Made by a program: the position numbers and the translations under genes. From Pyxicephalus adspersus (taxonomy: Eukaryota; Chordata; Amphibia; Anura; Pyxicephalidae), in contig NC_092862.1 in assembly GCF_032062135.1 (NCBI RefSeq), positions 44,027,048 to 44,091,047 on the forward strand: DNA of 64,000 bases. Reading direction: 5' to 3'. The notes under the pieces are model-generated. The model saw only the letters and a list, made by a program, of their open reading frames with translations, was not told the origin of the DNA and did no database searches. This document shows, in pieces, positions 35,176 through 47,923 of the stretch (positions within the stretch are counted from its first letter, which is position 1; each line of letters starts with the position of its first letter).

Positions 35176-38100
35176 TTTTTATGACATTCTTTATTTTAAT
35201 TTTTAACAAATACAGAAACAAACATGGTATACCGAAAGGTAAGTATTAGGCGTATACAGGAACAGGTCATTGAACAATACACATTGCAGAACAAGTCCGT
35301 GGCTGAGAGGTAAGAAAAATAAGGGTTAGAAGACGTAATCTGACATCAAACAACACTCCTAACTATAAGAACAGTTGGTAAAAGGTAAAAGTAAAATGCC
35401 ACCCCACCTGGAAAAACATACCTCCCGACATATACATTCGGCAAACATAGCACCTAAGTGGAGAGGGGTGGGTCCAGGTGGAGTTGGACTCCGGTGTTTC
35501 CGGATAATTCAGCCAGCTACCCCACATAACGTTACATTTCTTTTGGGTGCCTCTTAGACCGGCTGTGATATCCTCCATTATCATAATGTTGTTCACTCTT
35601 TGGAGCCACGAGCCCACCGTCAGTGTGGTCTTCCAAAACACTGGGATACATGCATTACCTGCTACAATAGAATGCCTGAGAAGGGATTTCCTATATGCTT
35701 TTTCCGATATCAAGTTTTAACGTAATAAGAAAAAGCCCGGATCCCAGCGGATGTTATGTTTGGTAACATGTTTGGCTGCATGAGGGGCCTCACCTGTTCC
35801 CAAAAGTAGCGTATTAGTGGGCATGACCAGAAAATATGAAGCATGGTGCCCTTGCTTGTTCACAGCGCCAGCACCTATCCGAGACATCAGGAAAGAAGCT
35901 GCGTAATCTCTCAGGCATCCTGTACCATCTAGACAAAATTTTAAAACTTAGTTCCTGATATCTACTACTGACAGACGCCCTATGCACCATGGTGAGTATT
36001 TTCTCCTTCTGTTCAGCTTCAAATATATAACCTAGTTCTGTCTCCCAGGCCTGGAGGTAAGCTGTGTAAAGTTGTCAGGGGCAGCATTCAATTCAGAATA
36101 TACCACTGAGAGGGAGTGTCTGGTCGGACCGCTGCCTACACATAACTTTTCAAACAATGTTTTCGCCCAGCTGGTTTTATATTCTGCCAGTAAAGACTTA
36201 AGGAAATGCGTTGCAATGGCCTCCAAAAATCTAATTTGTAACTACTATCAACATCTCCAATGTCACCCATTGGTTGAGAGAAACCAAATGTTCTGCCCAC
36301 TGTATCCCCACTCATGTAACTCTACAAACCAGCCGTCCTCTACGGCAGGTGGGAAAGAAGGATTTCCCAGAATCAGTATTGGGTGAGGGCCATGGAGACA
36401 TATTTAATCCAAACCAAGGTTTCTGACAAGCCTTTCATGTGGCATAGATTAAGAGGTGGGATCTCAGGACTGCTTGAGTTAGCTTCAGCAGCCACTAGAC
36501 TGCAATAAGGGGTATATAAGTAAAGGCTTGTTCCGCACCAACCCACTGCTTATGGTCCGAGTGACTATTGGTTATACCAAAGGGGGTTGACACCTTGCTA
36601 TTTACTCTCACTGTCACAGAAAGGGATGAATATATAGCCTTAATCCATGCCATCATATTATCACCCACCCCCATAATCTGAAGTGTGGCCAGCATAAAGT
36701 CCAAATCAACCCTAATAAATGCTTTTTCTACGTCAGTGAAGAGCAAAACCACAGGTTTGCCTGTGGACACCGCTGCATGAATCCAATTTATAGCCCAAAA
36801 AGTATTATCATGAGCCTCCCTAGAGGCCATGAAACCATTCTTATCAAAATGCACCAAATTGTCTCTGAAATCTATTGGCCAGAATTTTTGTAAATAATTT
36901 AAGGTCTTGGTTCAGAAGTGAGATTGGTCTGTAACTACTACACACCGAGGGGTTCTTATCCGCCTTGGGAATTACAGTAATAAGTGCCCAAAGCGAGTCT
37001 CTTGGGAGAATCCCGTTGGCAGCTAGTGAGTTAAAGGCAGCCACAAAATGGGGTGCCAGTTCTGTGGCAAACGTTTTGTAATAAGGCAGTGAGAATCCGT
37101 TGGGACCCGGTGCTTTCCCAGTTTTGGTTTGATAGCCGCCTGGAACTCCTCCTGCCTAACATGGCAGACTCTGACAATTTAGGCAAGTTCCGCCGCTCCA
37201 AATAGCGTTGGATCCGTTCTAGCTTACCGCTTTTTGTGCCTGCTGAGGAGTGGGCTTGACGCATAATATATACAGAGGCATAGTAGTCCTTAAATTTGTC
37301 CACAATCTCCACCTGATAAATCTTTCCCCCCGCGTTATTGAACAGGAGAGAAACATGCGTACGGGCATGATGGCCCTGTAGTGAACTAGCCAGGAGCCTC
37401 CCACATTTATTCCCATATTCGTAGAAGGATCTACGACACTTTAGAAAGGCCGCTTTAGTCTTACCCAAACACAAGGATGCAAGTTTTTGACGTAGTAAGG
37501 TCAATTCTGCTCCCACTTGTTTATCCAGTGTGCACTTATGAATTGCCTCTAGTTCCTGCAATCGTTTAAGAGTAGAAGAGATCTCAGCCTGCTTGTCTCT
37601 CTTAATCCTAGCTTTGTGTTTTATAAGTAACCCTCTCATCACAGTTTTATGTGCTTCCCAAACCACAGTTGGAGAACACTCAGCAACTACATTTGTTTCA
37701 AAATAGCTTTATAATTTAGAGGACAGTTCAGCCATAACCACCAAAGTCCAGAAGGACTTCATTCAACTATCAGTGCAATGACTTGGGGGATGCAAAAGCC
37801 AGAGACAGTGTAGGCAGTACTGGAGCATGGTCTGAAAAAGCAATATTCCCTGTACTGCAATCTAAAATCTGCCCCAAATCCACATGTCCATGCCAAAAAT
37901 GGTCTATTCTTGAGAAGATCTGGTGTGAGTGGAAGCAAAATGTGCAATCCCTCCTGGTGGGATTCACAACACGCCAAACATCCACTAATTGATGTTGGTG
38001 GAATTACTCCTTCAACTGCTCCGTGTGAAACTGCACGCGAAAGCAGGGCCGCACCGGATGTATCCAAGTTTGGTTCTGTGGCAAAATTAAAGTCACCCCC

Positions 38101-40279
38101 TCACATCATAACACCTTTAGCGAAGTCACCCAATTTCTCAAGCATAGCTGACAAAAATCTCTTTTGGTGCATATGCAGGGCATAAATAGACACAAATGTC
38201 TCCAATCGTTCCTCAAAATTCCCCTTAACAAACAGCATTCTCCAAGTGGGATCTTTATACATCAACAAGATGACAGGAAACAGAGCCAGAGATCAGAATC
38301 AAAACACCCCTCGATCGAGAGCCAGGCACACTACAATGATAGCTAGTAGGGTACCTCCTATTAGAGAGTTTAGGAATTTTATTGTGCTTAAAGTGAGTTT
38401 CTTGGAGTAATGCCACCTGGACCCGAAGCTTGTGTAACTCCCCCATCAAAGCCGTGTGTTTCTCGGGTACATTTAATCTATTAACATTAAACGTAACCAC
38501 TTTAATGCTATCCATGAGTCATCACACCGAATAAGCAAAAAATTAATTTGTTCCTGTAGAGGGTGAGGGTCTAAGGAAAGCCTGGAGGAGGGCAGGTCAG
38601 TGGGCAGATTTGGGACTCCTTTTTCCCCAGGGTAGTGGATAAGAGGACCGAGGGAAGGATTGGGTAGACCTAGGGTAATTAAAGCATCAAAAGGTGTCAA
38701 ATCCTAGGTAACCTGAGAAGCCTAAGTGGGGATGAGTAAAACTCTGTGACGGCATGGACTGGGCTCCCCATCCCACTCCCACTTATGAACTAGTGCAAAC
38801 AGTAGCAGCATAACAGTACATTGTAAGCACAAGCGCTATCTATCGCCTTAAGAAACACATAAACAAATATAGGAGTCAATGCCAATGGAACTCATTTTCA
38901 AGAACCTCAATTACTAGGTCAATCAGGACTCAGGACATATTAGCAATAGTGCATATTAAACAGCAATAAGATAACACTCAAATAACTTGCAATAAACAGT
39001 ACTAGCAGGGCTGAGCGGAGCATCTTTCAGGTTCAACGTAAAGTTCCCTTCAGGAAAACATCACGGAAAAGTTCTTTGGTCAAACTCCTAAGAAAGGAGG
39101 AAAACCGTCCTCAGTAAAGGATTCAGGCCGGTCCCTCCTGATGTGGAGGAGTGCGACAACGGTGGGACTTCCTAGTTTGGGTACCCCACTGTGGAGCTTG
39201 CGGTGTCGTAAGGAGACAAGGCGTTATTGGCCAGTCACGGACTCTGAAGGCAGGTCAAAGGTCGCAAAAATGTTGGAAGGTCCGATGCAGAATGGAAAAT
39301 TGCTGTCTTCCCATCTTTGTGTGAAATGGGAAACCCTATTGGTAAGAAATTTCCTGTTGCCGCAATATAGTGAGAACCGGCTTCAGAGCTTTGCCCAACA
39401 TCAGAGTGTGGTGGGACAGATCTTTAAGTAGTTGGATCTCTCATAATGAATTATTTTACTGCGAATGAGTGTACTCTGCAAACGACATCTCATGGCCTGA
39501 AGGGATCTGTACTCTTAGGGCCCAATGTTTGGTGTTGGCGGTCCAATTCAATCATGGAATCAGGAGCAGAGTTGAGAATTTAATTGAATATAGCTGTTGC
39601 GGCAGCATGAAGATCAGATGGAGCAAAATCCTCCAGGAGACCCCTAAATGGATGTTGTTTCACCTATTGCGGTTCTCTAAGTCGTCCTGATGCATTAGCA
39701 ACTGCTGTAGAAGTAGAGAGTGATAATTTAAGGTCTACGTATGTTGATTCAGCTGTACTTGTATATCTGCAGTCATTTTCTCAAAATCCTCCATCCTTGT
39801 GGAGATATTCTTCCTGAGAGTATTCATTTCCTTTTTCATGTCCTCTCTCTGTCTAGGGAATGTAGGTATTGGGTACTGCCTCTGTTGCCCACCAGGTGTA
39901 GGGGGGGTCCTCACTAGTTCTCTCTGGGGAGTCTGGTTGTTGCTGCATGTCCCTCATCTCATCTGCAGCCCTGGATGTTTGCCCCTGCTGTATGTAGAGT
40001 CAAAGTGCAGACCAGGAGGCGTGCTCTGTAAAAAGCATGGTGAAGACAGTGCCATCTTGGGAGAAAAGGAGCCCTCTGGAAAGTCTTCCAAACTGCCGAT
40101 TTGCTTAACGAAATTCACGATTTCGGGACCAGTGCGTGCCTCCTTGCTTCCGGACACCTTTCTGAGACTTGCGACCCATGATATCACCTGTGTGTGGTGT
40201 CTGCAGAGCCAGTGTAAGCCGCGGGACAGGGAGCCAGGAAAAAATCAACCTATCCGTCCATGCGCATGCGCAGTCCCCC
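35176..40279 (-). mobile_element. L1/Tx1-type LINE, 5'-complete, with 15-bp target duplication
   Basis: A 5.1-kb non-LTR retrotransposon on the minus strand, bounded by the direct repeat ctgtaggagacatct at 35161-35175 and 40280-40294. The 5' end lies at 40279. An ORF1-like start MGRKSQKGVRKQG is seen at about 40178, but that frame is soon closed. The 3' end at 35176 shows a short A-rich tail after ttaaaattaaaataaagaat-like sequence. Presence of both duplications shows a complete 5' end, which is uncommon for LINEs. The body is shorter than a typical two-ORF element because of internal loss in ORF2. Confidence 0.85.
35370..38515 (-). pseudogene. LINE ORF2 (endonuclease and reverse transcriptase), broken
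   Basis: From its 5' side: an endonuclease start MDSIKVVTFNVNRLN and LLQETHF at 38515-38255; a middle stretch with KTAAFLKCRRSFYEYGNKCG-type residues at 37666-37031; a reverse transcriptase block with PRDSLWALITVIPKADKNP, YRPISLLNQDLKLFTKILAN at 37044-36844; then LLFTDVEKAFIRVDLDFMLA at 36857-36495. The catalytic A motif is therefore present as FTDVEKAF. I could not find the following FADD/YADD block, which suggests a deletion near 36.5 kb. The C-terminal CWRCEQ zinc-knuckle-like and GTMLHIFWSCPLIRYFWEQ stretch is near 35880-35800, one frame off. Several stops and frameshifts make it non-functional. Confidence 0.85.
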
Positions 40280-40294
40280 CTGTAGGAGACATCT

Positions 40295-41682
40295 AACAAA
40301 GTATAAAAGAAAGTAGATAAACAAATCCAAGGAAGCCAATTTGGAGCTCGCTTGAACTGGAGCTCTAATTATTATTGAGAATGTGGTTTGATAGAATATC
40401 AAGATTTGATTGCACAAATTACAAATAAGATTACAAAGATTACAAATGAGACTCATACTTCAGCTCAGACCTGAACCAGATTGGGACCTGAGTTAAGGTA
40501 ATTTTAAATTCCAGTAGAAACACATTAATAAATCATGCCTAGGCTGAGCGTTAGTAGAACCCTAATAGTGCCATCAACCTGCCCTCTACAGCCCCCCTGT
40601 TTATTCTCTCTTATTGGCTTTTTAATTACCCTGAGTCAGTATGTTATACCTCTTATTAATGCATGTGATTCCATTACAGGGGCTGTGTTTTGAGAATAAG
40701 AAGGAGTAAAAATATCCCAGCCAGTCTCTGTACTCAGTGACCAGTCAGAGACAAGGGATGTGTCAGTGCATGGAAGACTTTCTATTTTGTGCATTTAATC
40801 TCTCTATTGACCTTATAGCTTAGCACCTAAAATTGTTAGGTGTTTTATAGGTAAGGAATCTGAAAAAGAGACAGCACAGTAACCTTGGTTATATTTAATG
40901 CAATACATGATTCTTATATTCTGTAGGCGTGCTGTACATTATAGTAAGCAGGCAACCCATTACAGCTCCAACTATGGGAAATCAGAACAACCCTCTTTCT
41001 CATTTAAACAGTGAAAACAATTCTAAACCTAAAACTTGCTTCACACCTCTTCCCTTGTCTCAGCTTGTCTCCCAAAAAAATTTTTTTCCCTAACCTTTGT
41101 TATCAGATTTCCTCTGTCACTGCTGACTACACAATAAACCATTTACAGGTATGCAAAAGGAAAATAAAATATTTAAACCTTTAAATCCTAAGGTTCTTAC
41201 ACATATTCCAGGGTATTCAATAACAGGATAGCTCTACATATTTAGTACTTTAAGTATGTTTTTTGTTTATGGTGGTGTATAGGTTTGGCAGTAATAAATG
41301 AATGGGTTAATTTGCTTTTAAGACTATATGATCGGGCAAGTAATTTCAAAAAAGAACAAGCAATGTCCCTTGATAAAAAAATCTATCCTACCTGCCTGAT
41401 TGCTTTTGGCAAAATTGTTGAGCTGTGATACCAGGCATTCCCTGCTTCCTCTGTACGTGGTGGGAATAAATGAACTCCTACACATGCCTATGTGAGAGTT
41501 ACATCATCCCGGCCCAGCCAATAAAGGTGACTAAAAATTGCAAGGAAAAGAGCAAAGAAAGAAGAAGATGGGGCATACTGCAAGGAAACATGGACAGGTC
41601 AGTAATGCGAGTTTAGTTCCGCTTACACTACTGGATTGTGAAAAAAATCACATATTATATTTTTTCTACCTTCTGCAACAAT
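40295..41682. other. 3' flank of receptor gene 3
   Basis: No gene or strong repeat seen. It presumably contains the 3' untranslated region of gene 3 close to 41682. Confidence 0.4.
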
Positions 41683-44600
41683 TTAGGAGGCATTCTTTAC
41701 ATACTTGTAAATGATTTTGGTAAATGCTCTCCTAAAACTTTCATGGCATAACGGATAAAGAATGGGGTTTATTGAGGAATTAATCCAAAGCAACCAAAAT
41801 GTAATGTCATACCAATAAGAAGCAATACAATAATCATGGCAGGCAGCGCGAGTTGTCATGAGAAGGGAATAAGGAGCCCAGCAAATACCAAAAACACAAA
41901 CTAAGACAAACAGAGATTTGGCAATCTTTTTATCCTGAGATAGCTTCACAATACGAATATTACTTGTTTGTCCCTGGTCAATTTCTATCCAGGTTGGCTT
42001 AGCCTTTTTAGAACGGTGTTTCTTTAGCATATGATGTAGAGATGTCTTAACCATGGTAATTTCTGTTTCTTGTAGATCATTTTGTCTGTTGGGAAAAGGG
42101 GCTACTGGTATTTTGTATGGTTTTTGTTGCATTCCTTCTGTGTTGGATGATGAAAGATGCATAGCAGTCAAATGTTTGGATCTACTTCTTGACCTAATGT
42201 TCCAATAAAGGCTCAGGTTAAAGAATGAAATACTTAACAAAGGAAGTATAAAATCAAAAGATGAAGCTGCCACAAGAAAGTGCCAGTTGTAATAGTAGGC
42301 AGGTAAACAAAGGTCTTCAGAAAAGCTGCTGTCATTGAATAAGTATTCCCAGAAAAGAATAGCTGGGCTGTACAGAAGAGAGGACAGTATCCAAACTGTG
42401 GTCATTGTGAGCACTGTCTTAAAATGATGATACTGTTGAGAACGATACATGACCTGGAAAAGTAGATAAAAAATAGAATCATAAAAATATATCACAAAAA
42501 TTCAGAATATAGATAGGCAAACATAATAAAGAGGTATCATTGATCTAATGACCAGCAAAATGTCAGCAGTGTTCAAAGCCAAAGGTAAAAATACAGACTC
42601 TGAACACAATTCAAGTGAACCTGTGACTTTGACTAATAAAACTTCAACTTAAACTGGCACAGAGCTCCATATTTGCCCCCTAATAACCTTGACACCTCCT
42701 GTATCCCTAATACTCACCGTCTATTCCCCTTTTCTATGTCTCTTCATTACATCTACATCTTCACCTATTGCTGCTTTACTGCCACTATTCTTCTACTCCA
42801 CTATCTTGCCACTAAATTCCGCCGCACCCACCCACATCTCCTTGAAACACCAGTACACATGTACATTTTTTCCCTAAAGACACTGCACCATCATACTATG
42901 GTGTCATAATTTTACCGGAGGCCACCAAAAAACAGGTAACTTGTACCATACATAGTCACTAATGTCCATGTATAAATTGTAGGCACCAATTTTAAATATC
43001 TTAAAAATTAACACTCTTGCACTTACCACCACTGCACCCAAAGCACACTTCCATATTTAGCCCAATAATCATACATTAAGTAATCTCATGCAATACTTAC
43101 AGCCATAGTGACAGCTAGATACCGATCATAACTGATGAGAACGACATTAAATGCTGAAGCTGTACACATGAGGTTGTCAATAACCAGCCAGAGTTTGCAT
43201 AAGAATTTCCCAAGTATCCACCTTCCCGTGAGGATATAAGGTATATAAAGTGGAATGCAGAAGGCCCCTTTAAAAGATATAAAACAGAAACTCTATGTTG
43301 CATAGTCTTTTCCCAAATCAATATAAACATTTGGACTAATGTACATTTGGAGATACAATGCTACTTGTGTCACTTTGCCTACATAAGTGCTCTTGAAGGC
43401 ACTCTTGTTTGTCCACTCATAAAATAGTCATTTCCCTTTGCCATACTTCCTCAGCATTTTGTTCATCTGTTGGAGCTGTGATTATATTACCTTTGTAAGC
43501 CCCATATCATTCAATGTTGAAGCTTACATGGAACTTTTGACCCAACTTGCCAATGTGTCAGTATTGAGGCCTAGGTATTGCCCATATATGTCAAAGCACT
43601 TACGTTAAAGTAAAGTCCATAATGCGAAGTCACATCCTCTCCCTTACCCTGATATACTGAGTGTTTCTGAGGGCTCCAACACACAAAGTGGAAGAAAAGT
43701 GCAGAAAAGGTAAGTATCAGTAGGTGGGAGATTTGTAAACATTTAGGAGAACCTGTTATTTTTGGTTTATAGGAAACCTATCATAAGGAAAAACAAATTT
43801 TGGCAGAGAATGAAAATGATAGATGCCTAATTATCTTTGATATGGTTATAATTCTTTATCAGTCACAGTACTAAAACAAAGAATGAATCAAATTAGTGCA
43901 GAGTAATCTTAGTTCTGCATACCTGCACACGATTAATGAGTGATTAAGCCAAAGGATAAGTATCATCCTGAAATGTGTCAATAGGTTAACAACAATGATG
44001 ACACAGATATTTTAGCTGTAATTAATATAAAATAACTTTAAGACATAAAGACATACTGGTATAAAAGGCAGACAGCTATCACAGGATACCTATTTACTGT
44101 AGTACAATGTTTCAGAAAAAGCAGCCTCTAGGAGTTTTATTGCATAGATGTGCAAGTTTGAAAATAGTGGCTGGCAATTATATTACCTTTTTTTTTAGCT
44201 AAAAAAAATGCTTGTGTGAATTTATAGCAAAATGCATATCAACTTGAGTTACAAACACACATCATGCAAGTATGTTAAAATAGTCCAATTTGTAAAGTTG
44301 TCCCAAAGCAGAATTATGGGAGAATCAAGTAGTAGAATTATTGTATTAGTAAAATTGCCAGTACTGGAAAGCAGCAACATTCCACTGTATATGGTGCATA
44401 TAAAAAAAAAAAATTCACAACTAATAAAGCCCTCATGTTGCTTTACATCTGTGCATGTGCCACTAACTATAGGGGCTTTGTGATTGACTATAATACTGTC
44501 AATGAGGGTTTTACTATGTAAACTTACAAACAATTGTTTTACTATTATGCTTTGTATGTTGTTTTAATACAATGTACCTTTTATTTTATGATTAGAACTA

Positions 44601-45174
44601 TAAAACAATAGTCTGCAGATATCTTACATAGTAAATAGTATGTAACAAAATGTACATGCAGAACACTCTATTTAATCAACTTCACAATTCACATAAAACT
44701 TTACCAGAATGAATTTAATTTACATTTTATTGTAGTCATTGGAACAAAATTATGCATTTAAAACATTATTATGTTGTATGAGCTATTTTGTATCTTCTTG
44801 ATTTGAATTCTTGTTCTTATTCTCTTGTTTTTTTAATTCTATATTTAACCAAATCATGTAACAAATGACAGATGACTGAAAGGAATTAGTGACTCACCAA
44901 TGAAAAAATCGCAGATGGCTAAATTGAGAAGAAAAAAATTGCTCCTGTTCCGAAGTCGCTTGTCTTCAATAAAAGCTACAATAACAAGACTGTTACCCAG
45001 GATGGTCACCAGAATTAAAAAGGAAATGAGTACCATTATCAGAATCATCATGTTTTGTGAGCTAAGAACTCCTAATTCATCAACTACAAATGATGAGTTA
45101 GTTCTAATATTACTTGTGACATTCTCAGAGAGGGAAAACACGGACATCATCCTGAACTGAGGACACAAGTACAT
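41683..45174 (-). CDS. Histamine H3/H4 receptor-like GPCR, gene 3 (3 exons)
   Basis: Predicted 404-residue aminergic receptor. Exons are 45174-44898, 43267-43101 and 42453-41683, with GT-AG introns of 1630 and 647 bases in phases 1 and 0. The first ATG gives an eight-residue extension. A second start at 45150 (two ATGs in a row, A at -3) would make exon 1 exactly as long as in gene 2 and is equally plausible. The N-terminus has NVT and NSS glycosylation sites. TM1-TM2 end at CDFFIG. Exon 2 has GAFCIPLY, Asp123-Asn124 in TM3 and DRY at 140-142. Exon 3 has Cys197, Asp215 (5.46), FFNLSLYWNI, the longest third loop of the four, KLSQDKKIAKSLFVLV, CWAPY starting at 339, Trp371 (7.43) and NPILY at 377-381. 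The extracellular loop stretch YYYNWHFL and DNLMCTAS in TM3 are shared with gene 4. A long TA repeat lies about 200 bases upstream of the start. Confidence 0.93.
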
Positions 45175-45371
45175 ATCAATGCATAGGTAGATTTAGTCTG
45201 TTGCAGCCTGAATAGCGCACACCCATATTTTATATATGTCATTTGAAAATGTCTTGATCATTGAAGTACAGCAAGGTGCTAATTTATAGGAAATCACCTC
45301 TAGAGGGTGGAGCCCTCTCTATCCTCATTCTGAATCCCAGGGTGATTTTTTTTAGCTACACATGTATAAAA

Positions 45372-45373
<2 letters not shown>

Positions 45374-45429
<56 letters not shown>
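45374..45429. repeat. TA dinucleotide repeat upstream of gene 3
   Basis: About 28 TA units starting some 200 bases upstream of the first ATG of gene 3. It probably lies within the promoter or 5' untranslated region. Confidence 0.95.
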
Positions 45430-45431
<2 letters not shown>

Positions 45432-45713
45432 CAGAATCCACTGGGTGCTGTATTTATATTGAATTACAATAAAATGAAATAGTCTATAAGTCCTACAAGG
45501 ATTTTGTTCAGCAATGTATTTTTCCTATGATAAACACATTAGAGGCTTTACCTTTTCCCTTAAAGATTTTTCTAGTACATAGTTTCATAGTACATTTTAT
45601 ATGCAAATAGAAGATATTTTCAATTTCAAAAATATTTTGTGTATATATCCAGATATATAAAATTTGAGGCAGCTTTTTTTAATTTAATATTTATTAATTA
45701 ATGCAGGGGTGTC

Positions 45714-46020
45714 AAACTCTGGCCCTGCGATCCGTAGTAATGGTGGGCCAGCTGCAATTCATATTAAGCTGCTTTTCTTCAGACGCAATGCCTACTACAA
45801 TTCCCTGCATCACTCGCGTCTCTAGACCAGTGGCCTCTCTGCCTATGCGTGGCCCCACATTTTTTGGACGCAAGTGATGCCGGGAATTGTAGTAGCGGCG
45901 TTGCTCGTGTCTATTGAACAGCAGCCTATTTGTGGACTCCGCAGATGTTTATACTGACAGGTAAGCTCAATAATCAGGAATTATCTGGATTAATATTATC
46001 AGGAATTATCATGGAGCTAC
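45714..46020. mobile_element. hAT-like end with internal inverted repeat
   Basis: Begins CAGGGGTGTCAAACTCTGGC, a hAT-type terminus. Inside, gacgcaatgcctactacaat with tccctgcatcactcgcgtct is mirrored by ggacgcaagtgatgccggga with attgtagtagcggcgttgct, an inverted repeat of about 40 bases per arm. The matching right terminus was not found. Related sequence (gggaattgtagtagcggtgc) recurs near 46460. Confidence 0.6.
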
Positions 46021-46030
46021 TGCTATAATA

Positions 46031-46120
46031 TTTGTTTTACTGTGTCAGAGAATGCAATGTGAAACAAATGAATGCAGCATGGTATTTGGTTTCACATTGC
46101 ATTCTCTGGTAAAGTAAAAC
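46031..46120. repeat. Strong hairpin, arms of about 33 bases
   Basis: The arms gttttactgtgtcagagaat with gcaatgtgaaac and gtttcacattgc with attctctggtaaagtaaaac pair with only a few mismatches. They enclose a loop of about 25 bases. It may be a small MITE or a hairpin RNA precursor; nothing else supports either. Confidence 0.65.
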
Positions 46121-47429
46121 AATTAATCTCAATAAGAAGAAACAAGAACACATAAGAACATGCAGTAATATGCAGTAGATTGATCTAAATTTGTTCCTCA
46201 GCACAGCAACCCTATTACCACACAATATCCTGATGGAACATTTACTACTATGGTCACAGCTATAGACAATAGTGGGCACAAATATTCTCCATGCCTAGCA
46301 TGTCCCCTGCTGCTTTCCATTTATCTCCGGTTGCTTATATGATTATTTTCAAGAAACACTTTTCTGTGAACAATTAGGAATCACATGGTAATTATTTTTT
46401 CATTATTTGAACAGGGACTTCCAGCCACTCATAACATTAAGCTCACCATGTTTTTTGACACAGGGAATTGTAGTAGCGGTGCTATTTCAGTGAAGAGGGA
46501 GTTCCAGCCACTCATTTATTTAGCCCCGCATTGAGCGCGTCTGGCATTTCCAGCACTCCGGCTCAGCTACACGTGGGAGGTGCCAGGAGTCTTTTGGTGT
46601 TACAGGGGCTTCAAGTTTAGCTCAAGCGGTCAGGATTTTCTAAACATTTTCCTTGGTCAGTCAAGACGCACAAGCGCCCCTTCCTCTGTTGACATTCATT
46701 AGCGAATAGAGATTAGATATAGAGATAAAAATTTTTCTTAAATAACATTTTTTAAAAATTCTTAGGTCTCTTTCTATATTAAAGGCTTGTTCCAGATTGA
46801 ATGTTAAGCAAAACCTCTTTGTTTCCATATGAAAATGTTTTATATCTAATGAAAGGAAAAACTTTCTTAATTTTTTCAATAAATTTCAAGTTTAACCCGC
46901 GACTTGGTTTAAGATTTTAATTTGTATTTAAGTTTGACATACCTGAATTAATGTATAATTTATGTATTAAATATTCAAATTTATTAATTTATTACTTATT
47001 TTTAAGAAGTAGCTTGGTAAGATTGGCAGCTGCGCATGCGCAGTTCAGCACAGTTTGACGGAGAGAGATCAGGCAGGTAAGGACAGCTATTGCAAAAGAG
47101 ACATTGCCTGTCCATTTCTGCAATAACCACTTCATCCATCTTTTTTGTACTGCACCACATTTGGATACAGCCATAAATAAATTGGCTATGCTTCTTCTAG
47201 ATATGAAATAACTCTAGTAAACATTGTATTGGCCTGTTGCGATCAGACTTGGTCTTGTGTTGATGCTGTAAGAGATAATTCAGAATCCAGTTATATGAGC
47301 ATTTGACCTTCTCACTTGCATTGGACCTGCAAAGTTTTGTTTCTACATAGATTTGTATGTGAATGCAAGACCTGTTTGAAGCAAACACAGCTGACAGTTT
47401 ACAGGCCCTAATGTGATTTTAAAGATATA
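46121..47429. other. Unassigned intergenic DNA
   Basis: No gene recognised. About 46430-46640 repeats motifs (ttccagccactcat twice, gggaattgtagtagcggtgc) related to the neighbouring inverted repeat and is likely part of the same repeat complex. Confidence 0.45.
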
Positions 47430-47923
47430 CAAGTAGTCCCCAGGTTACATACAAGATAGGGACTTTAGGTTTGTTCTTAGGTTGAATTTGTATGTAAGTT
47501 GAAACAGGTACATTATTTTAATAAATGCAATTAGGACAGATGTTTGTCTCAACATATTATTAGGTAACATGGTGTCAGTTACTGTATAAAATCCTCACTG
47601 TGAGTCAATCACAAACAAAGCAAAAAATCTTTATGTAGGCTAGACATTCATTAACTTCTGGAGCAAGCTGTGCTTTGATATCAAAAAGAAACAACTCCAG
47701 AGTTTGTCTTGGTCATTAAAGAGTAACAAGAGGCTGTAAACAAGGCTCACCCCACTAAGATCACCCACAACCTCAGCTGTGTTTACCAAAAGATTTCTTC
47801 TGCAAGTCATGCAAACCGCCCCTCCCCTTTCAAGCCTCTATTCTGCACAGAGCGAGCAGGGAAGCATTGTTTGTATCAAGGAGGCATCCCTAGGTCGGAT
47901 GTCCCAAATCTGGGGACTACCTG
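47430..47923. mobile_element. Tigger-like MITE (copy 2)
   Basis: Starts CAAGTAGTCCCCAGGTTACA and ends ...TGGGGACTACCTG. TA precedes it; the right TA has mutated to TG. It is collinear with 22973-23450 for almost its whole length, including ggtttgttcttaggttgaat, agcaagctgtgctttgatat and ttgtcttggtcattaaagag. It contains no gene. Confidence 0.82.
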
